Counted from the stretch's first letter, positions 1 through 9,493 are shown. The stretch: DNA of 64,000 nucleotides from Chloroflexota bacterium (GCA_029262735.1 JAJCYY010000019.1:62001-126000), one strand, 5' to 3'. Translations and numbers: made by a program. The notes: a model not told the origin generated them from the sequence alone.

Positions 1-229
1 GGAACCCGGTTGCGGCCATCTTCGCAATGAGTGCCAGTATGAGAATGTTGCCGAGGAATCGCCTGTCGTTTTTCGGCGCAAGACGCGGAAAGATGATGAT
101 CGAGATCAGCACTACGACCGCACCGAGCATGACTACGCCGCCTGCCGAATCGTACGGCAGGGCAACAAATAACACGCCGGCCAGCAAGGCGACGAGAACT
201 ACCGTTGTTTGCAGCATGCGGTCTGTCAA
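1..229 (-). CDS. Partial membrane protein at the left edge (polysaccharide operon)
   Basis: Only the N-terminal ~76 residues are in the window; the gene continues off the left edge. The visible part is almost all hydrophobic, with two membrane segments (around residues 5-25 and 30-50), a short loop with RLAPKNDRR, and the start of a third segment. The start is either a TTG at 229 or an ATG at 217; neither has a strong ribosome site. It is the last visible gene of the long minus-strand polysaccharide operon, 55 bases after the GNAT gene. Position and topology would fit a Wzy-type polymerase or O-antigen ligase, but no diagnostic motif is visible, so the function is unassigned. Confidence 0.55.
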   Translation of the reverse strand, partial: MTDRMLQTTVVLVALLAGVLFVALPYDSAGGVVMLGAVVVLISIIIFPRLAPKNDRRFLGNILILALIAKMAATGF

Positions 230-283
230 TTCAGCAACACCGATTCCGTCTGAGCATCAGATGCGTGAGCGTCAATGGAGCCG

Positions 284-1345
284 CTAGAAAAGCTCAATGT
301 CACCCATTGATAGTCCCCACCTGTCCAGCGCTTCAAGCTCTCCAGGTGGGCCGGAGAGTGGATTTGAGGTCAGGGTCATTCCCTGGCCCGGTATACGTCG
401 GAACTTACTGCCCTGGAGTGCATCCCGGTGTGCCGAGCCATTCGGGAAGTAGCTGACGATGTAGTCGGCCCGTACATGGGATTTGACTGCTGCAATCAGC
501 TTTCGAGCCAGGGAGCGGTCGGCCCGCGCCAGTAACATTTCAGTCAGCACGATCTCTCGCAGCCCGAACCTGCTGTTCGAACGGAATATAGCCGCTGCCT
601 CGATACGCCCGTTCTCTTCCAGGAGCACCGTCCGGTAGTCGATCGTGGGGTGTTTGGCATAGCGCCAGTCCAGGTACGCCTGGGAGCGCTTCGTGTGCAG
701 CATCGGCCCCCAGACAGCGGTATCTGCCAGAAGCAGGGTGTCCAGGCCGTCGTGCTGGACGAGTTCAGTTACGGGAAGTGGCTCGTTCCTGGCAAAGTGG
801 GTTTTCGACGGGGTTTCTGCCGACCGTTTCAGCAGTTTTGCCTTTGCCATCCCGAGCACAAAACGCGGGTAGTTGAGCACCATGATCCCCGGCTCGACCA
901 GGCCGACCGTATTCCAGCCCATTTTTAGATAGCCCGGGCGAGACTGGTCGTTCGGCGTGTTGAAAACGAAGTCGACGCCTTCTGCGCGTACATCGTCGAC
1001 GGCCTGCAGCGTCAGGTTCTTGAAAAGACCCATACGCCTGAATTCGGGATGTGTGGCGGTATCGACAGCCCTCACGCCTCGCAGCGTCTCGTCGCCTCGC
1101 TGGAACTCCCAGCGCAGGAACGCCCGCAGCCCTATGATTCTGCCCTCGTCGTTCTCTGCGAGTAGGACGTGCGAGCGACCAAACGGGCTGATCTCGTGCT
1201 TCCAACCCCACATTTCGTCTGTCCGTTGCAGAACGGCCGACTCTCCCAGGGAGAGGCGCATCAGCTCCAGCATCGCGGCGAGGTCGTCCTCTTTGCGCGG
1301 TCGTATGGTGTACGGAAGGTCAGAGATTTTTGTCTGCACAGTCAA
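284..1345 (-). CDS. GNAT-family N-acetyltransferase, polysaccharide operon (copy 1)
   Basis: A 353-residue protein with an N-terminal GNAT fold (about residues 14-165) and a longer C-terminal half. The acyl-CoA-binding region reads VDTATHPEFRRMGLF, matching the Arg-rich GNAT motif A, followed by the NTPN and GYLKMGW segments shared with the paralogue at 4783-5886. It probably acylates an amino sugar or amino acid on the glycan; the acceptor cannot be read from sequence. The start is TTG at 1345, overlapping the upstream GT4 stop as TTGA, with a good AGGAGGG site 8 bases before it, so the two are translationally coupled. It is the downstream half of a repeated GT4-GNAT pair. Confidence 0.85.
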   Translation of the reverse strand: MTVQTKISDLPYTIRPRKEDDLAAMLELMRLSLGESAVLQRTDEMWGWKHEISPFGRSHVLLAENDEGRIIGLRAFLRWEFQRGDETLRGVRAVDTATHPEFRRMGLFKNLTLQAVDDVRAEGVDFVFNTPNDQSRPGYLKMGWNTVGLVEPGIMVLNYPRFVLGMAKAKLLKRSAETPSKTHFARNEPLPVTELVQHDGLDTLLLADTAVWGPMLHTKRSQAYLDWRYAKHPTIDYRTVLLEENGRIEAAAIFRSNSRFGLREIVLTEMLLARADRSLARKLIAAVKSHVRADYIVSYFPNGSAHRDALQGSKFRRIPGQGMTLTSNPLSGPPGELEALDRWGLSMGDIELF

Positions 1346-2493
1346 CTGGACCGCCCTCCTGCCAGCTTTTCTTCAGCAAGGTCGAGATAGAGCTGTTCGA
1401 TCTTGCGAACCATGTTTCGGACGTCGAACTCATCTCGAACCCTGGCGAATGCTCTGTCTGCGAGAGAACGCCGCAGGGGTTCGTCGCCCAGCAGCGAGAC
1501 TATGGAATCAGCCAGGATCTCAGGGTTGCCTGGCTCAACTAACATGCCTTCTTCGCCGGCAACGATCATCTCGGGCAATCCACCCACCCTTGTTGAGAGG
1601 ACGGGAGTTCGAGTGCCCATCGCCTCCAGCACAGAGATCGGCATGCCTTCGAACTGGGACGAGAGGACGAAAAGGTCGGCAGCGGCGATGATCTCGCGGG
1701 CATCTTCCCGCAGGCCGGTGAAATAGACGTTTCCTTCCAGGCCCATCTCGGCAGCGGCGGCCCTGGTTTCATCGAGAATCGGGCCCTGGCCAACAAGAAC
1801 GAATGAGGTAGCAGGTTGTTCTGCCACTGTTTTGCGGGCTGCCTTCAGCAGGTCGATGTGCCGCTTCTTCGGCGTGAAATTGGCGACGTTTACGACGATC
1901 TTGTTTTCTGCCGGAATCCCGAGCTCTGCCTTGAGCCAGCCCGGGTCCTTGCTGATCAGATTCAGTTGATCTACGTCAACTCCGTTGGCAATCGTGCCCA
2001 GGTTCATGCGGCCATTGATGTTTGTTCCGGCTCGGATCGACTGCTCCACGTTTTCTGACACTGCAATGACAGCGTCATTCCACCTGAATGTCATCTTGTT
2101 GGCGAAGTGGGTGATGCGGTGATAGCGCTCCCACACGTTGTGCTCCGAGTAGACGACCGACTTCACGGGGGTGAGTTTCGATGCGAGCCGCCCAACAATT
2201 CCTGAGTAGGGCAGGTGAGCGTGGAGAATGTCTGTGTGGTCTCTCCTGAGCTTGCGGGTAAGCGAGATCAGTGGGCGTGGATCAAGGGACATTCGCTGGT
2301 TCAGGCAAGCCACAGGCATCCCGGTAGCCTCAAGATCGTCGACCAGCTGATTTTTCCAGGGGAGGAAATAGGCGGCCGAGTAGTTGAAACGGTCCCGGTT
2401 CAGGTGTCTGGCAGCCGAAACCAGCAGATTTTCTGCTCCTCCGGAGCCGAGACCCTTGATCAGCCAGAGTACGTTGATGCGATTTACGGTCAT
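1342..2493 (-). CDS. Glycosyltransferase family 4
   Basis: A 383-residue GT-B retaining glycosyltransferase. The N-terminus has the donor/acceptor domain opening LIKGLGSGGAEN typical of GT4; the C-terminal half carries the nucleotide-sugar site with the E-x7-E signature in FEGMPISVLEAMG (around residue 285). It is soluble or peripheral, with no membrane segment, and would add one sugar on the cytoplasmic face of the membrane. Its ATG at 2493 overlaps the stop of the upstream GT4 by one base (TAATG). The sugar specificity is unknown. Confidence 0.92.
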   Translation of the reverse strand: MTVNRINVLWLIKGLGSGGAENLLVSAARHLNRDRFNYSAAYFLPWKNQLVDDLEATGMPVACLNQRMSLDPRPLISLTRKLRRDHTDILHAHLPYSGIVGRLASKLTPVKSVVYSEHNVWERYHRITHFANKMTFRWNDAVIAVSENVEQSIRAGTNINGRMNLGTIANGVDVDQLNLISKDPGWLKAELGIPAENKIVVNVANFTPKKRHIDLLKAARKTVAEQPATSFVLVGQGPILDETRAAAAEMGLEGNVYFTGLREDAREIIAAADLFVLSSQFEGMPISVLEAMGTRTPVLSTRVGGLPEMIVAGEEGMLVEPGNPEILADSIVSLLGDEPLRRSLADRAFARVRDEFDVRNMVRKIEQLYLDLAEEKLAGGRSS

Positions 2494-3677
2494 TAGTTAT
2501 CGGCGTTCAAAGCGGTGGAGTCTGTGATGCCCAGTGGCGAACCGCTGAGAAGCTGGTCAAAGAGCTGCTGGTACTGGTTTGCAACGGCGTTCAGGTCGAA
2601 CCTCGACCTGCACAATGTTCGCGCCTGCTCACCCAGCTGTGTGCGCCATTCAGGTCGATTGACCAGTCCTTCGAGTTCGACCAGCAATTTCTGGAAGTCG
2701 TTACTTGGAACTACCATCCCTGTGACCCCGTTGGTCAGAATCTCTGTCACGCCACCCACGTCGTAGGCAACGGAAGGCAGTGCTGAGAGCCCGGCTTCGA
2801 TCAGCACGCCCGGCATGCCTTCAGAGCGACTTGCCAGGGCGAAGATGTCCATGCCCCTCAGTACCCTCGGGATATCCTTTCGCAGGCCCAGGAAGTGAAC
2901 GCAGGCGCCAATGCCCGCCGCCTCTACCTGGTTCTCGAGGGTTTCACGTTCAGAGCCTTCGCCCACAAGCACCAGCGTTACCGGAAGGCCTTTGTCGATG
3001 AGCAGCGAGGCGGCTCGAATCAGGGAGTCCTGTCCCTTGCCCGGCGAAAGACTGCCGACCATGCCAATCGCGACATTGCCGTCTTCGATGCCGAGCTCAG
3101 AGCGCATCTGCCGTCTGACCGCGGGATCGGAAGCCTCATCAAATTCTTCAACCTCAACAGCGTTCGGTATGTAGATCGCCCGTGCGCTATCGAAACTGTA
3201 GTGATCGATGAAGTCCTGACGGGTGTTCTCACTGACAGAGACGGAGCAATCGACGTTTCGCAGCCACAGCCGGTTGAACCAGATCCTGCCGCGAGTGTTG
3301 GACCAGTAGCTGGCCGTGCCGATGTTCTTGTAGATAACGCGGGCGCTCCTGCGCAGATAGCCGGCCATAGAGGCGTACTTTAGATTGTCAGCACCGTGCC
3401 CGATTATCACATCGGGCTCGAAGTCCTTCAGAACGCGCCTTAGCCTGAGCGCAACGAGCGGATCCACTCGAAAGATGCGGTCCATCAGCCCCGGGGAGAC
3501 GTTGAGCTCGTAGGTCCGTAGCGAGCCGGTTTCGAAGTAGTCGTTCGTGCCGGTCGGAGGGTAGAGACTGCATATTGCGTTCTCGACTTCGTCACACTGG
3601 AGTCGCGTTGCCAGTCTGACCGCAAACATCTCGGCGCCCCGCATCTGGGGCCGATTTATGAGGTGGAGTATCTTCAT
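2493..3677 (-). CDS. Glycosyltransferase family 4
   Basis: A 394-residue GT4 with the N-terminal LHLINRPQMRGAEMF opening, a GxxSPGKGQ motif at the start of the C-terminal Rossmann domain, and the E-x7-E motif in SEGMPGVLIEAGLS. It starts at ATG 3677, eight bases after the deacetylase gene stop, and is coupled to the next GT4 through a TAATG overlap. Its tandem position with another GT4 suggests two sequential sugar additions to the same repeat unit. The substrate is not identifiable. Confidence 0.92.
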   Translation of the reverse strand: MKILHLINRPQMRGAEMFAVRLATRLQCDEVENAICSLYPPTGTNDYFETGSLRTYELNVSPGLMDRIFRVDPLVALRLRRVLKDFEPDVIIGHGADNLKYASMAGYLRRSARVIYKNIGTASYWSNTRGRIWFNRLWLRNVDCSVSVSENTRQDFIDHYSFDSARAIYIPNAVEVEEFDEASDPAVRRQMRSELGIEDGNVAIGMVGSLSPGKGQDSLIRAASLLIDKGLPVTLVLVGEGSERETLENQVEAAGIGACVHFLGLRKDIPRVLRGMDIFALASRSEGMPGVLIEAGLSALPSVAYDVGGVTEILTNGVTGMVVPSNDFQKLLVELEGLVNRPEWRTQLGEQARTLCRSRFDLNAVANQYQQLFDQLLSGSPLGITDSTALNADN

Positions 3678-3685
3678 AGCGGTGC

Positions 3686-4732
3686 TTAAGCAGACACGCT
3701 CCGTTCGGCGCCGGTCTTTCCAGGCTGCACTTGCGGCCTCGGATGCTCCCGTTCAGGTGCTTCGGTCTGAGCGTCCTGAAGCATCTGAGCGGTTTCACCG
3801 AGCGTCAGGTTGTCCAGCAGTCCCTTGTCACGAAGAGTTGAGACTTCCTTGAACGCTGCCTCGAGCGGCTTTAGCAGGCGGTCGGGGTCTGATGCGATGT
3901 CATACGGGTGGAACCAGATATGAAAGAGCCCGCCATTTTTCGCCGCGCGACGCAGTCCTGACCTGAGTTTCGCCCGCCGCACCAGGTTGCTCTGCCACCT
4001 TGCCCAGCCTCCAGTGTGACGGTAGTAGTAACTGGCGGGCAGGACCCACGTGTCGCCATCCAATTCCGGATACGAAATATCGACCGGAACGGGGAGGTAG
4101 GCATCCACCCTGTGCGCAACTCCACGTAGAACCGGCGGAAGCTTGCTAATGCGGCTCTCAGGAACTGTCCTGTACGCGGAGATGCCGTGGTCGGCCAGGA
4201 TCTCTGTGTGGGCCGTTCTGTTCTTCGGGTAGATGAGTGTCTTCAGCGAAATGCCGAGGTGTTCGGCCTGCTTTGTGGCAGCCGTTAACTCCTGCTGTAA
4301 TAGCTCTTTCGAGTAGCCGGGTTCACCTGCAACTGCGTGCGAGAAGGTGTGCGTCCCGATCTCGTGGCTGGCACCGGCGTTCTGCACCATCTGGAGCAGC
4401 TCCGGTGTGTACCACTTGCTCAGGAACTCCGGCTCGGCTGTTCTCTCGTTTACAAGGTGCTTTCGTGCCGGTTGAGGATTCTCCGGGTAGAGTGCGTTCT
4501 CGGCGTCATCGCGAGGGTCGATGAGCAGTCTGCCTACAAACGCCCAGGTGGCGCGTATGTCGTAGCGGTCCATGAGAGCCAGGAGGCGCTCAACAGAGTC
4601 ACGAACGCGTCCGTACGACTCCCAGTGCTGGTAAGTCGTGGGATCGATGTCCCTGTGCGCGGATCCCCATGCGAGCTCGGTGTCGATCGAGCAGAGGAAC
4701 AGCCCTTTTTCGAGAGAGTTGATCGTTGTCAT
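3686..4732 (-). CDS. Polysaccharide deacetylase family protein
   Basis: A 348-residue protein with the carbohydrate esterase 4/NodB-like fold. Motif 1 is SIDTELAWG near residue 15 (the catalytic/metal Asp region), motif 2 is HEIGTHTFSH around residue 140 with the H-x3-H zinc pair, and a late IWFHPYDI segment around residue 275 matches the LH-type motif 5. No signal peptide is visible, so it may act in the cytoplasm on lipid-linked intermediates, as some glycan operon members of this family do. Lying between two GT4-GNAT cassettes, it could create the free amine that a GNAT re-acylates; this link is inference. Confidence 0.88.
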   Translation of the reverse strand: MTTINSLEKGLFLCSIDTELAWGSAHRDIDPTTYQHWESYGRVRDSVERLLALMDRYDIRATWAFVGRLLIDPRDDAENALYPENPQPARKHLVNERTAEPEFLSKWYTPELLQMVQNAGASHEIGTHTFSHAVAGEPGYSKELLQQELTAATKQAEHLGISLKTLIYPKNRTAHTEILADHGISAYRTVPESRISKLPPVLRGVAHRVDAYLPVPVDISYPELDGDTWVLPASYYYRHTGGWARWQSNLVRRAKLRSGLRRAAKNGGLFHIWFHPYDIASDPDRLLKPLEAAFKEVSTLRDKGLLDNLTLGETAQMLQDAQTEAPEREHPRPQVQPGKTGAERSVSA

Positions 4733-4782
4733 AACTTATTGAAGCCGGTGAACCCGGAATCCTCTCAAGGATTTGGAATTCG

Positions 4783-5886
4783 CTAAAAGATCTCCAGCTC
4801 GCTCATCCCGATGGCCCAGTTCGATATCGACTCCGGATTAGTATCGAATTCGCCGTTCAGCGGCCTGGCAACGAGGTTTATCCGGCTCTTTGAGTTCCAC
4901 CTGAACCCCGACTCACGCAGGAGCGCGGCCGTGGCGGTTCCGGGCGGAGCGAAGGCAGAGGCGACATCGGGCTTGAATGTGTCGAACGCGGTGTCGATCA
5001 GACGCCCGATATTTTTCCTGTTCGGGTCAGAGAGCAGGAACTCCTCGAAGACGAGTGTATTGAGCGTGGAGCCGAGAGCCATCCGAACGATGCAGGCGCC
5101 GGTAAGCTCCCCGGCGTCGCGATCTGTGATGACTGCGTAGCTGTAAAGCGGATTCGTTGCGTAGCGCCAGTTCAGGTAAGGCACAGAATAGTCCGTCACG
5201 AGCCTTCCGCCCTGGCTCTCGATGTGCCGGTCGATCAACTGCTCGAAGTCTGGTGTTATCGCAGTCTCCGGTCGAAGCGCCTCGGGTACGGACGCCTCTG
5301 TCGTTGTTGCGTTGCCACCAATCCCCAGTTTCTGCCCGATTTTTCGACTGGCCAGTTTTAGCCCAGTCTTCGGGTAGCTGTTCACCTTGAGCACGGGCGT
5401 CGCGATGCCGGCCTGTTTCCAGCCCATCTTGAGGTATCCGCTGACACTCATACTGTTCGGCGTGTTGAAGATCAGTTGCGTGCCGTCTTCACGAGCGTCT
5501 TCGACCGCTTGCAGCGTGAGCCGAGAAAATATGCCCAATCGCCGAAAGTCGGGATGCGTGGCGGTGTCGACCGGGCGATACGCTTCGATTCGCGTGTCGC
5601 CGCTGCGAAGCCGCCACTTCATGAACGCTCGCAGACCCGCAATTCTGCCGTCTTCGGCTTCCGCTATCAGCACCAGCGAGCGGCCGAACGGGTTTTCGAC
5701 GTGCTTCCACTGCCAGAGCTCGCGCCGGGACCAGCGCTCCGTGCCGCTTGCCATAGAGGCCTGCAGCAGCTCAAGCACTTCATCCTGACGTTCGCCAGCA
5801 TCGATGTTGCGAAGGTCAAGGGGAAGATTCTTTGCTGCATCGGCTGCGGATGCAGAGTTCTTGTCAATGGTGCTGATCGTGTTCAT
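4783..5886 (-). CDS. GNAT-family N-acetyltransferase, polysaccharide operon (copy 2)
   Basis: A 367-residue paralogue of the GNAT at 284-1345. The two share WxWKH(x)ENPFGRS-type, VDTATHPDFRRLGIF, FNTPN and GYLKMGW blocks in the same order, and both end in a short acidic GMSELEIF/GMGDIELF-like tail. This copy has an N-terminal extension of about 25 residues. The ATG at 5886 overlaps the upstream GT4 stop as ATGA, the same arrangement as copy 1. It probably transfers an acyl group to an amino sugar or similar group on the glycan precursor. Divergence between the copies suggests different acceptors. Confidence 0.85.
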   Translation of the reverse strand: MNTISTIDKNSASAADAAKNLPLDLRNIDAGERQDEVLELLQASMASGTERWSRRELWQWKHVENPFGRSLVLIAEAEDGRIAGLRAFMKWRLRSGDTRIEAYRPVDTATHPDFRRLGIFSRLTLQAVEDAREDGTQLIFNTPNSMSVSGYLKMGWKQAGIATPVLKVNSYPKTGLKLASRKIGQKLGIGGNATTTEASVPEALRPETAITPDFEQLIDRHIESQGGRLVTDYSVPYLNWRYATNPLYSYAVITDRDAGELTGACIVRMALGSTLNTLVFEEFLLSDPNRKNIGRLIDTAFDTFKPDVASAFAPPGTATAALLRESGFRWNSKSRINLVARPLNGEFDTNPESISNWAIGMSELEIF

Positions 5887-7085
5887 CCTGCCTCGTTAAG
5901 TCCTGGCTGTTGCAAGGAGTCCGAACGGCCTTCAATCACCGTCTCGTAGAACTCCTCGAGCATGGTCACCGCCTGGTCGATCGTGAAGTTTTTGCTCACG
6001 CGATCGCGGGCAGCCGTGCCGAGACGCATTCTCAAATCCTCGTCGTCTGCAAGTTGCGAGACCGCATTTGCAATAGCTTCGGCATCGGCGGGAGGCACAA
6101 GCAGGCCGGTCTCACCGTCTCTGATGATCTCCGGTATCGGTCCTGTGTTCGTGCCGATGACGGGTGTGCCGGAGCCGCTTGCTTCGAGCAGCGAGACTCC
6201 GAGTCCTTCGAACAATGACGGGAACACAAATATGTCTGCCGCCTGCAGTAGCGCGGGAACGTCTTCTCGTCTGCCGAGGAACCGGACACTGTCTTGCAGG
6301 TCCAACTCGTCAGCCAAATTGCGGAGCTTCTCTTCGAGGAAGCCGATGCCGATGAGTAGCAGGACCGCATCGGGGTGACGGTCACGGATGGCCGGCATGG
6401 CCTCGATCAGATACCTCTGTCCCTTCTGTGGAACAAGCCGTCCGACGCTGAGTATCAATGGTGAGGCGGAGTCGAGGCTCAATTCCTCTCGAATGCCGGT
6501 GCTGGTGGCGCCGGATTCCGCAGGTTGAACCGCGTCGGAGTCAACGCCCCGGTAGATTACCGAGATCCGCTCCGGGTCTACTCCCAGCTCGGAGGTGGCG
6601 GATTCGGCGACGTGATTTGAGATGGCGATGTGTCTGGCGTGTGTTCGCCGGACGAGCTGCCGCCGGAAGTATCCGACCGTTCTCAGCTTGAAGCTGTTGA
6701 GGTGAGGATTGTCGGTCAGCCGGACCTCGCGGTCGGAGGTGTTGGTCAGGGTGCCCACAACCGGCACACCGGTCAGCCTGCCTGCGATGCCGCCGTACAT
6801 TTCACCGAGCACGTTGCTGGTGTGGATCAGATCGGGCTTGATCTCTCGGATGAGGCGGACGAGCTTCCAGAGCCGCAGCGGCGTGCCGAGCGGACCTGAC
6901 GCAGCTCCCGAGTGAACGGTCGCTCTCGCTTCTTGCAGGGCGGGAGCAAGAATGGTGCGCGGGTAGAGATGGCAGATGTGATTCTCGAACTTCTCTCGCT
7001 CGAGACGTTCGACATTCATCAGGAGCTGGTGTTCAGCTCCTCCGTGGCCAAGGCCCGGTATTACGTGCAGAATTCGGTAGGTCAT
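5883..7085 (-). CDS. Glycosyltransferase family 4
   Basis: A 400-residue GT4. The N-terminal domain opens LHVIPGLGHGGAEHQL, the C-terminal domain begins at LSVGRLVPQKGQRYL (around residue 225), and the E-x7-E motif is FEGLGVSLLEASGSG. It starts at ATG 7085, 6 bases after the GT2 gene stop, and overlaps the following GNAT gene by ATGA. It forms the upstream half of the second GT4-GNAT pair. Donor and acceptor are unknown. Confidence 0.92.
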   Translation of the reverse strand: MTYRILHVIPGLGHGGAEHQLLMNVERLEREKFENHICHLYPRTILAPALQEARATVHSGAASGPLGTPLRLWKLVRLIREIKPDLIHTSNVLGEMYGGIAGRLTGVPVVGTLTNTSDREVRLTDNPHLNSFKLRTVGYFRRQLVRRTHARHIAISNHVAESATSELGVDPERISVIYRGVDSDAVQPAESGATSTGIREELSLDSASPLILSVGRLVPQKGQRYLIEAMPAIRDRHPDAVLLLIGIGFLEEKLRNLADELDLQDSVRFLGRREDVPALLQAADIFVFPSLFEGLGVSLLEASGSGTPVIGTNTGPIPEIIRDGETGLLVPPADAEAIANAVSQLADDEDLRMRLGTAARDRVSKNFTIDQAVTMLEEFYETVIEGRSDSLQQPGLNEAG

Positions 7086-7091
7086 GGTTAT

Positions 7092-7994
7092 TCAGGCCGC
7101 TGGCCCGACTCTCTTGCCCATTCGGCGTGTCAACCCGTCACGAATGCCCATGAAGCGCATCTTCAGACGCTCGATCTTGCGGTCGCCGAACAGGATGATT
7201 CCGGTCATGAACTTCGCCTGACGCCACGCCCACCAGACAAAATCGCTGGCTGACCTGTCATCCAGCGCCATCGCCAGCTGATTTCGGGTCTGGTAGTAGC
7301 CGCGCCACGGGGGTGCGGAGCCTTTGCCGTCGTTGCCGCCGCTGCCAAGGTGGCGTCGGTCGATCAAGTTGGAAGCTACTAAGACGGCCTCGAAACCTGC
7401 ACGGCGTATTCGGCGGCTGTACTGAAAATCGTCCACCATTGCGAAAAGGTCGCCGCGCGGTACCCCGGCGGCATCTACGGCGGCTCGACTGATGACCGCA
7501 CTGTCAAGCAGGCAGTAGTCCGCCCTGTATGCGTTCATTTCGGCGTTCATCAGCCGATCTGGCGGGTTCTTGCCACGCCAGCGTTTCGGTCCGCGCTTCC
7601 ATTCGCCGCCGCTCAGGCTGGCAATGCCGATATTCGGGCTGAGTGACACCACTGAGAACACAGCTGCAAGCGCTTCCGGTTCGGGAACACTGTCGTCGTC
7701 CAAGAGCCAGAAGTAGTCGTAACCTGCCTCGTGCGCCCAACCGATGCCCGCCGCCTGTCCTGCGTAGATGCCGAGGTTATCGTCCATCCTCACGCACTGA
7801 ATGTCCGGGTACTCTTCTGCAAGCATCTCCGGGGTTCCGTCGCCGCCTGCGTTATCGACCACCACGATCTTGTCCGGGGGGCGCGTCTGGCCTATTGCGG
7901 CGTCGATGGCATTCTTAAGAATGTCGCGCCGTTTGAATGTCACGATCACAGCAGCGATTCGAGGCTCAGCTGTCTGCTCTGCGGCGGTGGACAT
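7092..7994 (-). CDS. Glycosyltransferase family 2
   Basis: About 300 residues with the GT-A fold: VIVTFKR at the N-terminus, VVDNAGGDGTPE, and the metal-binding DXD as WLLDDDSVP (around residue 95), followed by MVDDFQYSRRIRRAGF in the acceptor-binding half. This resembles rhamnosyl/galactofuranosyl-type GT2 enzymes. The frame stays open upstream to 8168, but that stretch overlaps the pyruvyltransferase gene and is not GT-like. The ATG at 7994, 5 codons before the conserved Rossmann strand and preceded by GAAAGAAG, is therefore taken as the start. Confidence 0.9.
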   Translation of the reverse strand: MSTAAEQTAEPRIAAVIVTFKRRDILKNAIDAAIGQTRPPDKIVVVDNAGGDGTPEMLAEEYPDIQCVRMDDNLGIYAGQAAGIGWAHEAGYDYFWLLDDDSVPEPEALAAVFSVVSLSPNIGIASLSGGEWKRGPKRWRGKNPPDRLMNAEMNAYRADYCLLDSAVISRAAVDAAGVPRGDLFAMVDDFQYSRRIRRAGFEAVLVASNLIDRRHLGSGGNDGKGSAPPWRGYYQTRNQLAMALDDRSASDFVWWAWRQAKFMTGIILFGDRKIERLKMRFMGIRDGLTRRMGKRVGPAA

Positions 7995-8082
7995 GCCCGT
8001 AACTTCTTTCTCTTCTGCCTGCGGTCCTGCCGTGGATGTACGGCCGTATGTGCATAGCACCGCAGGCCTACGAAAATACAGA

Positions 8083-9369
8083 TCAGTTGACGTTAGCGAG
8101 CGCCTCGTGGCGCAGCTCAGGCCTCCTGGCCTGCATCTGGTCTCTGAGCGACGCGTTGTCGCGCTCAACCATGTCTATTCTCGAGATTAGCTCTTGCTGC
8201 CAATCGGGCTTCCCGGGATCGGTTACCTCGATCGGGTAATCGCCGACCATTGCGAACAGGTCATGCAGCTTGAACGTGTCGGCCTCGATCGGAATCACAG
8301 GGACACACGACATCAGGCCGAAGATGTTGGTGTGCATCCTGCCGCTGATGATGAAGTCACAGCCTGCAAGAATGCCCATGTAGTCACGGTAGTCGTACTG
8401 GTGATCGATGATCCGAATGTCGTACATCTGGCTGATGGCCTCGAGACCTTTCATGTCACGAGACAACTGGTTCGTGACCAGGACGATGTCTTTGCCCATG
8501 CCGCGTAGATGGCTGATGACCGGCTCCCACTTCTCAGCAGGGCCTGATATGGCGAGCGGAACGGCCAGCGCAACGGTTCCGGGCTTGATTCCCTCGGCTG
8601 CTCGTACCCTGTTCACGGTGGCTTCGTCAGCTTCCTCGCTGAGGAAACCGGTGTCCGGCGCCAGTTCGATCTGATCGGCATCGACGCCGAATTCGACCAA
8701 TCGATCCTTCGACAATGGTCCGCGCAGGGTTATCGCATCGGCCTGCGAGTAGACATATCCAAGCAGGTCACCGAGTTTCTTGTTCTTCACAAGGATGCCC
8801 TGGTTCGTGATCCGCACCGATGCACCGAGCATCTGAGCGATACGAAGCTCAAGTAGCTGCCGGAGCGTGACGTTGCCGTCACGAACCTCGCCTGCGCCGC
8901 TGTAGTAGACGATCCTGGCGCGTGAAATGGAGTTCAGCCTGTCTCGATATGCGCCGGTCTTGTCGATCCAGCGCCGGTACCTGAGACGGGCGTGATGAGT
9001 GATCCTCTTTTTGAGCTTTGCGAAGCCGCCGAGCGAGGCTCCTCGTAGCGCCACGTGGTTGTTTGCGCCACTCGCTAGGGACTCCTCGTGGTGGCTGCCG
9101 GTCGAACTCACTGCCATTTCGGCAAGATGCGAGGCCCAGCCATCGAGGACACCACGCGGATCGTCGCTGCTCTCGATGTCTGCGAGTGAGTACGCGTCAA
9201 GACCGCCGGGGCGGCCCATAACGGCAATGTGATCGTCGCCATGAACATTTTTGACCAGCGATATGAACTCTTCTGAGATCGCCTGGTTTCCGACGTTGGC
9301 TGTCGAAAGGTTCGTGATCACCACGACCTGCATGTTCGAAGCAACTGCATTTTTCGGTTTAGTAGTCAT
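8083..9369 (-). CDS. Polysaccharide pyruvyl transferase family protein
   Basis: A 428-residue protein of the polysaccharide pyruvyltransferase/CsaB family, which adds pyruvate ketals to sugars. Visible blocks are an N-terminal NVGNQAI segment, the central SGAGEVRDGN and TLRGPLSKD, and the C-terminal ISGRMHTNIFGLM, the R-x-H signature of the family. The start is the ATG at 9369, with AGGAG five bases upstream; a TTG one codon earlier sits too close to it. Pyruvylation adds negative charge and in Gram-positive and Chloroflexota-like envelopes can serve S-layer attachment; that role here is inference. Confidence 0.88.
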   Translation of the reverse strand: MTTKPKNAVASNMQVVVITNLSTANVGNQAISEEFISLVKNVHGDDHIAVMGRPGGLDAYSLADIESSDDPRGVLDGWASHLAEMAVSSTGSHHEESLASGANNHVALRGASLGGFAKLKKRITHHARLRYRRWIDKTGAYRDRLNSISRARIVYYSGAGEVRDGNVTLRQLLELRIAQMLGASVRITNQGILVKNKKLGDLLGYVYSQADAITLRGPLSKDRLVEFGVDADQIELAPDTGFLSEEADEATVNRVRAAEGIKPGTVALAVPLAISGPAEKWEPVISHLRGMGKDIVLVTNQLSRDMKGLEAISQMYDIRIIDHQYDYRDYMGILAGCDFIISGRMHTNIFGLMSCVPVIPIEADTFKLHDLFAMVGDYPIEVTDPGKPDWQQELISRIDMVERDNASLRDQMQARRPELRHEALANVN

Positions 9370-9493
9370 CAACTCTCCTGGGAATCAACATTACCCAAAG
9401 CTGTGGCCTGCCAAAGGCGAAATGGGGCAAGTCCGGGTGACCCTTTCGACGCGAGTTCAGACAGCCGGGTCCGTCCGGTGAGTGTGGGCTGGA

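Noticed and set aside
957-1691. Plus-strand open frame of 244 codons opposite GNAT and GT4 genes
   Set aside because: It runs antisense across two well-supported genes and lacks any family signal.
7995-8168. N-terminal extension of the GT2 open frame
   Set aside because: It overlaps the end of the pyruvyltransferase gene and its composition is unlike GT2; ATG 7994 with a ribosome site fits better.
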